Assembly (NCBI GenBank): GCA_035524095.1
Contig: DATKPK010000096.1
Span: forward strand, 1-11,405
Source: DATJUF01 sp035524095
GTDB taxonomy: Bacteria > Desulfobacterota > Binatia > Binatales > Binataceae
DNA length: 11,405 nucleotides
Direction of reading: 5' to 3'
Below the pieces are notes generated by a model. The model was not told the DNA's origin and made no database searches. It saw only the letters and a program-made list of their open reading frames with translations. Position numbers and translations under genes: made by a program. This document shows, one piece after another, positions 4,786-11,405 of this stretch; the stretch's first letter is position 1; each line of letters opens with the position of its first letter.

Positions 4786-7224
4786 ATGAAAATACCGCTT
4801 GGATGGCTCAAGGAATGGGTCGCGATCGATGCGAGCGTCGAGGAATTGTCGCGGCGCCTCACGGCGGCAGGAATCGAAGTCGAGAACGTTGAAGAGATCA
4901 AACCCGCTTTCAGCGGCGTTTATGTGGCGAAAGTAATCGGCGTCGAGCGCCATCCGAATGCTGACCGGCTGAGGCTGTGCGAGGTCGATGCGGGCACGCA
5001 GGGCCGCTTCAAGGTAGTGTGCGGCGCGCCCAATGCGCGCAGCGGAATGACGGCAGCGCTGGCAAAGCTCGGCGCACGGCTGGGCGGCGGAGCGCATGGA
5101 CAAAACTCGGGAAAAATCGAGGATACGGCGCCGCTCGAAGCGGCGGTGATCCGCGGAATCCGATCAGAGGGAATGCTCTGTTCGGAAGCGGAACTGGGCC
5201 TGTCGAAGGACCATACGGGGATTCTCGAATTGCCGGCCGACGCACCAGCAGGCGAAGAACTGACGAGCTATCTGCAGATGCCGGAGACAGTGCTGGATAT
5301 CGCGATTACACCGAATCGGGGTGATTGCCTGTCGGTGCTGGGACTGGCGCGCGAGGTCGCGGCTCTGTTCGGCGTCGAGCTTAAGCCACCGCACGTCAGG
5401 CAAATCGCGGACTCTTCCCGCGAGGCAATAAGAGTCACAGTCGATGTGCAGGCGCCGGATGGGTGTCCACGGTACGGCGCGCTGGCGATGGCAGGCGTTC
5501 GCATCGGACCGTCGCCGGCTTGGTTGAGGCGGCGGCTTGAATTCTGCGGGATGCGATCTCTCAACAACGTCGTCGACGTCACCAATTACGTGATGATCGA
5601 ATTGGGTCAGCCGCTTCACGCATTTGACGCGAACCGGATCGCCGGACACGCGATCGTCGTACGCCGGGCAGGGACGGATCGTGAATTCGAGACTCTGGAT
5701 AACGTCAAGCGGACGCTTGACCCGTCGGACCTGATGATTGCCGACGCAGAAAAGCCGTTGGCACTTGCGGGCGTGATGGGCGGACTCAACTCGGAAATCG
5801 CCGAGAGTACCACGCGAATCGTGTTGGAGAGCGCCTACTTCGAGCCGATGACGATTGCGCGGACGGCGCGGCGGCTCGGACTGCGTAGCGAGGCCAGCTA
5901 TCGCTTCGAGCGCGGCATCGATCGGGCAGGGCAAGTTCGGGCGCTCGAGCGTGCGGCGGAATTGATCGCGTTGACCGCCGAGGGCTCTGCGGCGGGGCAG
6001 ATAATCGACGTAGAGGCGGAACCGGTACCGTCGCGAGAAATCATTTTTGACCTAGGCGCAATACGATCCCTGCTCGGCGTGGAGGTCAGTGCAGAAACCG
6101 CGACCAAGCGCCTCAAGGCGATCGGTGCGACAGTCGCGGCAGCAGACGCGGGGCATTTCAAGGTGATCCCGCCAACGTTCCGGCCCGATCTTAACGAAAC
6201 TGCCGACCTGGCCGAAGAGATCGCGCGAATCGCGGGCCTGAGCGAGATACCGCCGGCCGTACCGTCGCGTCCGGCTGTGGTGACTGCGCGGAATCCCGCG
6301 AGGGAGTTCGCCAAGCGAACGAGAGAGGTGATGGCCGGTTGCGGACTGGCTGAGATCAAGACAATCGCTTTTATCGCGCCAGCCGATAACGAACGCTTCG
6401 CCGGACTCGACGGAGAAGCACCAGTTCAGGTGGCGAATCCGCTATCGGCGGAGCTATCCGAGCTGCGGCGGAGCCTATTGCCAGGATTACTGACGGCGCT
6501 TCGTTTCAACCTCAATCATGAGGCGACGGCGTTCCACGCGTTCGAGCTCGGCAAGGTATTCGGGATTAATACGGGCGGCGCAGGGGAGCATGAGCGGCTG
6601 GCCGGCCTCAGTTACGGCGATTATGCGATGAGGGCAGTCGGGCGACCGTCAATCAAGGCAGATTTCTGGACCGGCAAAGGTATCGTTGAGGCGTACTTGC
6701 GCGCGATTGGAGCGGATGAGGGAGTCACGTTTGAGGCGGTGCAGAACTTTGCACCGTTGTTCCATCCGGGGCGGACGGCACTAATTAAACATGAAGGCGA
6801 GATGGTGGGAGTAATAGGCGAACTCCATCCGGCCGAGTCGCTAAGGCTAGAACTTAGTAATCAGAGTGTACTTTTTGAAGTTGACTTGCGACACTTTATA
6901 GCCTGTGGTTCAATCACACGGCAAGTGATAGAGGCACCGCCCAAGTATCCGGCGATTCGCCGTGATCTGGCGCTGGTGCTGGATCAGGATATACCCGCGA
7001 ATACGGTCGTTCAGACGATAAAAAATATTGAGTCGCCGCTGCTCGAAAGCGTTGAGCTATTCGATGTCTATAAGGGCAGTCAGGTGCCGCAGGGGAAGAA
7101 GAGCGTTGCTATGGCATGCCGCTATCGGGGAAACGACCGAACACTGACGGACGAAGAAGTGAATCGGGCGCATATGGCATTAGTTGAGCGCGCGAACGCT
7201 CTCCTGGGTGCGGTTTTAAGATAA
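4786..7224 (+). CDS. pheT: phenylalanyl-tRNA synthetase beta subunit
   Basis: The large PheRS subunit, which binds tRNA and edits mischarged Tyr-tRNA-Phe. The 812-aa product has the complete layout: N-terminal B1 (MKIPLGWLKEWV), an EMAP-II-like tRNA-binding OB fold (about 40-150; HPNADRLRLCEVD, VVCGAPN, GMLCSEAELGL), PNRGDCLSVLGLAREVA, the B3/B4 editing domain (from about 215; RYGALAMAGV, NYVMIELGQPLHAFD with H278, EASYRFERGID), the B5 region (about 405-480; DLAEEIARIAGL), a catalytic-like module, and the C-terminal anticodon-binding FDX-ACB domain from about 719 (YPAIRRDLALVLD). GAGGT (4774-4778) lies seven bases before the ATG, inside the end of pheS, so translation is probably coupled. Codons about 666-717 are unusually AT-rich for this gene. 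Confidence 0.97.
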   Translation: MKIPLGWLKEWVAIDASVEELSRRLTAAGIEVENVEEIKPAFSGVYVAKVIGVERHPNADRLRLCEVDAGTQGRFKVVCGAPNARSGMTAALAKLGARLGGGAHGQNSGKIEDTAPLEAAVIRGIRSEGMLCSEAELGLSKDHTGILELPADAPAGEELTSYLQMPETVLDIAITPNRGDCLSVLGLAREVAALFGVELKPPHVRQIADSSREAIRVTVDVQAPDGCPRYGALAMAGVRIGPSPAWLRRRLEFCGMRSLNNVVDVTNYVMIELGQPLHAFDANRIAGHAIVVRRAGTDREFETLDNVKRTLDPSDLMIADAEKPLALAGVMGGLNSEIAESTTRIVLESAYFEPMTIARTARRLGLRSEASYRFERGIDRAGQVRALERAAELIALTAEGSAAGQIIDVEAEPVPSREIIFDLGAIRSLLGVEVSAETATKRLKAIGATVAAADAGHFKVIPPTFRPDLNETADLAEEIARIAGLSEIPPAVPSRPAVVTARNPAREFAKRTREVMAGCGLAEIKTIAFIAPADNERFAGLDGEAPVQVANPLSAELSELRRSLLPGLLTALRFNLNHEATAFHAFELGKVFGINTGGAGEHERLAGLSYGDYAMRAVGRPSIKADFWTGKGIVEAYLRAIGADEGVTFEAVQNFAPLFHPGRTALIKHEGEMVGVIGELHPAESLRLELSNQSVLFEVDLRHFIACGSITRQVIEAPPKYPAIRRDLALVLDQDIPANTVVQTIKNIESPLLESVELFDVYKGSQVPQGKKSVAMACRYRGNDRTLTDEEVNRAHMALVERANALLGAVLR

Positions 7225-7234
7225 TCTCGTAATG

Positions 7235-7265
7235 ATGACTGGCTGAACGCTCGCCAGAGCATAAT
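7235..7265 (+). promoter_or_regulatory. possible promoter before ihfA
   Basis: CATAAT (7260-7265) matches the -10 consensus at 5 of 6. ATGACT (7235-7240), matching TTGACA at 4 of 6, lies 19 bp upstream, which is slightly long. Transcription would start near 7272, about 19 bases before the ihfA ATG. In E. coli ihfA also has its own promoter inside the pheT region. The 66-bp gap shows a weak 5-bp inverted repeat, CTGGC/GCCAG (7239-7257), but no terminator. Confidence 0.3.
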
Positions 7266-7290
7266 AAAGGGGCCTGATACGCCGCCCGGC

Positions 7291-7584
7291 ATGACCAAAG
7301 CCGATCTCGTGGAACTGATCTACGAGCGGATAGGCCTCTCGAAGAAAGAGGCCGGGGAGATTGTCGAGGAGGTTTTTGCTATCGTCAGGGATAAGCTGCG
7401 CGAAGGCGAGAAGGTAAAGATCTCCGGCTTCGGCACCTTTGTGGTCAACCATAAGCGCGCGCGCCGGGGACGGAATCCGCAGACTGGCGAGCCGATTACG
7501 ATTGATTCGCGATCTGTGCTGTCCTTCAAACCCAGCCAGCTATTGAAAGAGCGAGTGCTTGACGGCGAGAAATCGCCCTCGTAA
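7291..7584 (+). CDS. ihfA: integration host factor alpha subunit (HU/IHF family)
   Basis: A small DNA-bending protein. IHF is an alpha-beta heterodimer that kinks DNA sharply at specific sites and shapes transcription, recombination and replication. The 97-aa product begins with MTKADLVELIYERIGLSKKEA and carries the family signature region GFGTFVVNHKRARRGRNPQTGEPI. RNP at residues 61-63 supplies the proline that inserts between base pairs. Length, family and above all position after pheT identify it as the alpha subunit; by sequence alone, HU or IHF-beta would be harder to exclude. No clear Shine-Dalgarno sits at normal spacing (AAAGGGG at 7266-7272 is about 18 bases upstream). The stop overlaps the next gene by one base. 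Confidence 0.92.
   Translation: MTKADLVELIYERIGLSKKEAGEIVEEVFAIVRDKLREGEKVKISGFGTFVVNHKRARRGRNPQTGEPITIDSRSVLSFKPSQLLKERVLDGEKSPS
7564..7577 (+). other. GNRA-type hairpin at the ihfA-merR junction
   Basis: GGCGA-GAAA-TCGCC forms a 5-bp stem capped by a GAAA tetraloop, inside the last codons of ihfA and 6 bases before the merR start. There is no Shine-Dalgarno for merR, so this stable stem occupies its ribosome-landing zone. It may tune coupling between the two genes, or simply reflect the codons used. Confidence 0.45.
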
Positions 7585-8060
7585 TGGAAGCGAATTCCAA
7601 GGCCAAGCCGAATCGGCGCAAAGTAGCGGCGAGCCCCGCGCGCAATGGTCAACTGCCCGGTGTCGAGCGCCCTCTGAAAATCGGTGAGGCCGCCCGAGCG
7701 ATCGGGGTTGAGCCGTATGTCCTACGTTTCTGGGAGACGCAATTTTCTTTCCTCCGTCCACGCCATTCACCGTCAAAACATCGATCGTATGATGCCCGCG
7801 ATATCGAGACGCTGAAACTGATCAAGCGCCTTCTGCATGTCGAGGGTTTTACGATCGCTGGTGCGAAAAAGCATATCCGTGAGAGTGGCCTTGAGCGTTT
7901 GCGCTCGGAAACACCGACTGCGAAGCCGGTCAAAGCAGTGGCGATTGAAGCGGTAGAGGTGGCGCGCAATGGCGAAACGGCCGATGGAAAGCCGCGGAGC
8001 CTGCGGCGTACCCTGGCGGAAATCCGGCGTGACCTCGAATCACTTCACAAGTTGCTCTAA
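7584..8060 (+). CDS. short MerR-family DNA-binding regulator
   Basis: A 158-aa protein with one winged-helix MerR domain at about residues 31-95: PLKIGEAARAIGVEPYVLRFWETQF (helix-turn-helix and the FWE motif), then HRSYDARDIETLKLIKRLLHVEGFTIAGAKKHI. The first 30 residues are basic and probably disordered. The C-terminus has a variable linker and a predicted helix (RRTLAEIRRDLESLHKLL) suited to dimerisation. No effector domain and no metal-binding cysteines are seen, so it is unlike MerR, CueR or BmrR. The ATG overlaps the ihfA stop (TAATG), implying translational coupling. A MerR gene after ihfA is common in delta-proteobacteria-like genomes, but its target is unknown to me. Class confidence is high; function is undetermined. 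Confidence 0.88.
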   Translation: MEANSKAKPNRRKVAASPARNGQLPGVERPLKIGEAARAIGVEPYVLRFWETQFSFLRPRHSPSKHRSYDARDIETLKLIKRLLHVEGFTIAGAKKHIRESGLERLRSETPTAKPVKAVAIEAVEVARNGETADGKPRSLRRTLAEIRRDLESLHKLL

Positions 8061-8090
8061 AAGCCACATAGCCCGATTACGCTGTAGTCC

Positions 8091-11000
8091 CTAATACTGC
8101 TTGGTGAGATTCAGGAAAATCTCGCTCGAGCCGTCGGAATTGGTTGAGGTCGTCAGCGAGAGCCAGCGGCGGAAGTAATACTGAATCGAGACTTTGCGGC
8201 CGGTGGTTGATTGCGAAGCGGAGAGATAGGTGTTGTGGCCGATGTAGCGGCCGAAGCCGACGCCGCCGTTGCCCGCCGGACCATTGAAGTCAACGCCGAG
8301 ATCCTCGAGTCCGAGGCTGCTCGACAAAGCCTGCCCGATCGTCGAAGCGGCGGCTCCGGCGGCCAGTTGAGTCGCCTGCTGCTGTAAGGACGCGCTTTGG
8401 CTCTGGCCGAGCGAACTCGACGTACTGCCGAAAATCAACAATGACAGAATGTCGGACTGGGGCAGTGGCGGACTGCTCTGGAGCTTGAGTTGCGGCTTAC
8501 TGGCGAAGCCGGTGACCAGCACGTCGATGGTGTAGTCCTGAACGTTATATTGCGCGTCGAGATTCAGCGACGGATCGATTTTGTGTCCACCGGTAAAGAG
8601 GATCTGACCCGAGACGAGCGTGAAAGTCTTGCCGTTGAAGGTGATCCATCCGCGCATCGTATTGATTTCGCCGACGAGGGTGAGCGGGCCCAGGCGCTGC
8701 TTAACCGCTCGAAGATGGCCGGCGAGTTCGACCGAAGCATCGGGATGGCGAATCCAGCTATCGCGATGAACGATGATCGCGACGTCGATCACGAGGTTGT
8801 CGAAGAGACTGGCGTGGGGCGTGGAAGCGCTCGTCGAGGTAGTCTGCTCGGCTTCAGTGATGGAAGTGGCTGGTTGGTAATTCTCGCCGGGGCTGATGAC
8901 GACGATCGTGGGGTCGGGTTTATATTTGGTGGCAGTGAGAAAGGCGAGATCGGGATGGATTGTGGCGTTGAGTACCTCGACGCGGCCGGTAACGTCTGGG
9001 ACGTCGGGCGTCCCGGTCATGTGGAGTTCGCCGGCGAGGGTCGCCTCATAACGCTCGGTGCGAATCGCGGGAAACTTTTGAATTCTAAGGGTGAGATTGA
9101 CTGCACCAGGGGAATAGTTAGTGAGCGCGACAGTCCCGCGACCCGTAATCGAGCCATCGCCGGCATTGATTGCCATACCATCGAGGGTGAAGAGTTCAGG
9201 CGTGATGTGCATCCGCGCATAGGAATCTTTGACTTTCAACCCAAGCGGGACGATTTGACCGCCGAGATTTTGCAGTGTGATAGAACCGTTGGCGGCAGGA
9301 TGGAACGGCGGACCACTGATTGCAAGGTCGAAGGTGAGCTGGCCGGTGGCGTCTTTGATCGTACGGGGAGGCGCCAATTCCGCCAACGCGGCAAGCCGCA
9401 GCCCGGCGGAAGATAGCCTGAGGGCGATGTCGTTGCCGAGATGAGCATGAAAGCCGTTCGCCCAATCGAGGGTCATCGGGACGGTGCCCGTCAGGGTCAT
9501 CTGATGGGTTTGATCCTGATAAAGCGCGAGATTCAGGTTGGCGGCACCTGAGTTATAGTTGGCGCGAAGCATGAGGTCGCCAATGCGCTGAGCATTGATC
9601 GCGAGACCGTTTCCCGTAAGATTCGCGCGGATAAGCGGAGCAGCGGCGGTACCGGTGATCGCGATATCAGCATCGAAAGTGCCGGCAGGATGCTGATTAG
9701 GCTGGAGCAGCGGTTGAATCAGCGTCAGATCGAGATTGCGGGCGCTGACGGTGACGTTTTGCGGCCCCGCGATACGCATCGTGCCGCCGACCGTGAGTTG
9801 GCACGCGCCGTTGCGAACATCCAAGGAATCAATCGATATGGCGCGGGGTCCGGCGAGGAAACGCGCGGGCTCAGCAAGATGCCAGGGACCGTCCGGCGCA
9901 ATCACCGTGAGTTCGGTCAGGGCGCCTGTCACGCCATTCTTCTGCTCGGCAAGACTGGCGGCGGCGGAATGGCCGTGCCCATCCGAGTCAACGACATTGA
10001 TCGCAATGGTTAATGCGGCGGGCTTCTGCCTGATGATTCGCGTCGACGCATCGAGCATGCGGATACGAGTCGCGCCGGCGACGACATTGGCGAGCTGAAT
10101 CTGCGCGAGGCCGAGCGGAAGACCGCCCTGCCCTATTCCACTGAGATCGTAAGAAATGAAGGCGTGCGCCGTAGTCGTACCGTTGAAGGCGAGATTATGA
10201 GCAGTGGCGCTGCCATGCGCTCGGAAGGACGGCGAAGCAGGTCCAAATAAGATGCCACTAGCGGTGCCGGTGAGGTCGAGGCTGCCGTCGCCTTTCAGTT
10301 GCGCTAATTGCAGGAGCGGGGCGAGACGTTGGGCGCGAATCGTATAGGCGAGGCGGGTGGCCGCGCGCGGAACGAGGCCAACGTCGCCGTGAGCGCTGAG
10401 GGCTGCACCCGCAACGTTGAAATCCGCTTGCGCAATGCTGACGATACCGTTGTGCAGGCGGGCATCAAGTGAACCATTACTAATCGCGACATTTTGGAGC
10501 GAGCTGCGCGCGATAGTGAGAGATGCCTGTGCGTTGAGACGTGCGAGATCGAGTTGCGTGGGATCGATGCGCGGCGCATCGAGTTTGAGCGTCGCGTTGA
10601 AATCGCTCCTTTGTGAACGAGCGCCGGTGAACGTTTGCAGATCGAAGTGCTGAGAGGCGATTTGCGCCTGCACATTAGGAGTAGTGAGGTTGGCAAGCGA
10701 AGCGGCGACGGTAATCGAGCTCGAGCGGTTGATAATCGTGGCAACGAGATGCGCGCGCCCGTCCTTAGTATCGGCGGTCAGCTTGGCATTCCCCGCGTGA
10801 ATGTTGTTGATGGTGAGGTTGCGGCCATTGGCGTTGATAGCCGCGTTGAGTGTGTTGATCGCGGAAAGCTGAATGCCCTGCCCCTTGATTTGCGCTGACG
10901 TGTCGATTTGACCAGCGAGTTTCAGACCAAGGGATAGGCGGGCGAGATCGAGATGAGACAGCGTTAATTTGCCGTTGTAGGCAGGCTGTTGCGGATGACC

Positions 11001-11405
11001 GAGATCGGCATCGGCGACCAAGTTCGCGTGCGCTGGCCCGGCGGTCAAATCAAGCGCCGCGTGGAGCGCGCTGAGCGGGCCGTTGAGGTCAATTGAACCG
11101 GCAATGTTATCGCGCAGTGGATAGCTCTTGAGCCATTTCAGGTCGCCCGCGGCAAGCTTTGCGACGATGATGTGCGCATCGATGGTGGGCGAACTAGGAT
11201 TCGTCACCGTTGCAGTGGCGGAAAGTGAAGAAGCTTGGGTCGCGAGATTCAAGCTAGAGAGATGCACTGTGGCGGGCTGCGATGAGGCGTCGTAGGAAGC
11301 CGCCAGAGTAACGTCAGCGGGTGGAAGGTTGGGCGCCACGACATGCGCGGAGAATTTGCGGGCGCCGATTCTGACGCAGGAAGGCAGCAATTCAACTTGA
11401 GCGTC
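8091..11405 (-). CDS. tamB: TamB-like translocation and assembly module protein (N-terminus outside window)
   Basis: TamB/AsmA-like proteins span the periplasm as a long beta-groove that carries phospholipids and assists outer-membrane biogenesis with a BamA-like partner. The frame is open to the window edge, so the gene is cut at its 5' end: 1104 codons are visible, read right to left, ending LNLTKQY-stop. Most of it is repetitive beta-strand-rich sequence (recurring LDL, INA, LTG units, rich in Asn, Ala, Thr and Ser). The last 190 residues carry the conserved TamB (DUF490) C-domain: GWITFNGKTFTLVSGQILFTG, DPSLNLDAQY, DVLVTGFASKPQLKLQSSPPLPQSDILSLLIFG, then LGLEDLGVDF, VGFGRYIG and a strand-rich end (VSIQYYFRRWLSLTTSTN). 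The TTG at 11390 is not a real start. It converges on merR with a 30-bp gap and no obvious shared terminator. A tamA/bamA-type gene might lie beyond the window; none is visible. Confidence 0.9.
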   Translation of the reverse strand, partial: DAQVELLPSCVRIGARKFSAHVVAPNLPPADVTLAASYDASSQPATVHLSSLNLATQASSLSATATVTNPSSPTIDAHIIVAKLAAGDLKWLKSYPLRDNIAGSIDLNGPLSALHAALDLTAGPAHANLVADADLGHPQQPAYNGKLTLSHLDLARLSLGLKLAGQIDTSAQIKGQGIQLSAINTLNAAINANGRNLTINNIHAGNAKLTADTKDGRAHLVATIINRSSSITVAASLANLTTPNVQAQIASQHFDLQTFTGARSQRSDFNATLKLDAPRIDPTQLDLARLNAQASLTIARSSLQNVAISNGSLDARLHNGIVSIAQADFNVAGAALSAHGDVGLVPRAATRLAYTIRAQRLAPLLQLAQLKGDGSLDLTGTASGILFGPASPSFRAHGSATAHNLAFNGTTTAHAFISYDLSGIGQGGLPLGLAQIQLANVVAGATRIRMLDASTRIIRQKPAALTIAINVVDSDGHGHSAAASLAEQKNGVTGALTELTVIAPDGPWHLAEPARFLAGPRAISIDSLDVRNGACQLTVGGTMRIAGPQNVTVSARNLDLTLIQPLLQPNQHPAGTFDADIAITGTAAAPLIRANLTGNGLAINAQRIGDLMLRANYNSGAANLNLALYQDQTHQMTLTGTVPMTLDWANGFHAHLGNDIALRLSSAGLRLAALAELAPPRTIKDATGQLTFDLAISGPPFHPAANGSITLQNLGGQIVPLGLKVKDSYARMHITPELFTLDGMAINAGDGSITGRGTVALTNYSPGAVNLTLRIQKFPAIRTERYEATLAGELHMTGTPDVPDVTGRVEVLNATIHPDLAFLTATKYKPDPTIVVISPGENYQPATSITEAEQTTSTSASTPHASLFDNLVIDVAIIVHRDSWIRHPDASVELAGHLRAVKQRLGPLTLVGEINTMRGWITFNGKTFTLVSGQILFTGGHKIDPSLNLDAQYNVQDYTIDVLVTGFASKPQLKLQSSPPLPQSDILSLLIFGSTSSSLGQSQSASLQQQATQLAAGAAASTIGQALSSSLGLEDLGVDFNGPAGNGGVGFGRYIGHNTYLSASQSTTGRKVSIQYYFRRWLSLTTSTNSDGSSEIFLNLTKQY

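Noticed and set aside
5164..5934. 256-codon open frame on the - strand opposite pheT
   Set aside because: Antisense shadow of a conserved domain region of PheT, with no ribosome site or family resemblance.
8490..9416. 308-codon open frame on the + strand opposite tamB
   Set aside because: It lies wholly inside the TamB-like gene, which has recognisable domain motifs. The product is Gly/Arg/Asp-rich and resembles no family.
11388..11390. TTG as the start of the TamB-like gene
   Set aside because: The frame stays open to the window edge (DAQVE precedes it), there is no signal or membrane anchor after it, and TamB proteins are normally longer.
1..11405. Mobile elements, CRISPR arrays, defence or biosynthetic systems
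   Set aside because: I looked for transposase or integrase motifs, regularly spaced repeats, terminal inverted repeats and toxin-antitoxin-like small gene pairs and saw none. A tRNA is present at the left edge, but there is no integrase next to it nor a repeat of its 3' end that I could find.

Overview
The window is a conserved translation-gene block followed by the 3' part of a large envelope gene. On the + strand the order is tRNA-Val, thrS, infC, rpmI, rplT, pheS, pheT, ihfA and a small merR-type regulator. On the - strand, converging on it, is the C-terminal part of a TamB-like protein that runs off the right edge. The DNA is fairly GC-rich by eye. TamB (outer-membrane/envelope biogenesis) and an IHF-alpha subunit point to a Gram-negative bacterium. 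The thrS...pheT-ihfA order is the proteobacterial-type order, and a short MerR gene directly after ihfA is a habit of delta-proteobacteria-like lineages (Desulfobacterota, Myxococcota, possibly Binatota). That placement is inference; no rRNA gene is present to settle it.

Region 1-3520 holds a tRNA-Val(GAC) lacking only its first six bases, then threonyl-tRNA synthetase, translation initiation factor IF3, and ribosomal proteins bL35 and bL20. It closes with a strong Rho-independent terminator (perfect 12-bp stem). infC has no in-frame ATG, GTG or TTG at a position that would give a full-length IF3. A strong Shine-Dalgarno sequence instead points to an ATC start codon at 2217, the non-canonical start expected of IF3 genes that are autoregulated by start-codon discrimination. 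Two small hairpins precede that start.

Region 3521-8060 looks like a second transcription unit: PheRS alpha and beta subunits (3 bp apart), IHF-alpha, and a MerR-type DNA-binding protein whose start overlaps the ihfA stop codon (TAATG). The roughly 220-bp gap before pheS shows no Phe-rich leader peptide of the E. coli pheM type.

Region 8091-11405 is the TamB-like gene, read right to left, with 1104 codons visible and the N-terminus outside the window. The two converging genes are 30 bp apart with no clear terminator between them.

No mobile element, CRISPR array, defence system or novel multi-gene system was found. This is mainly a housekeeping locus. The points worth a second look are the infC start and leader, the insertion in ThrRS, the start and promoter layout of thrS and pheS, the rare-codon patch in pheT, and the short MerR protein coupled to ihfA.
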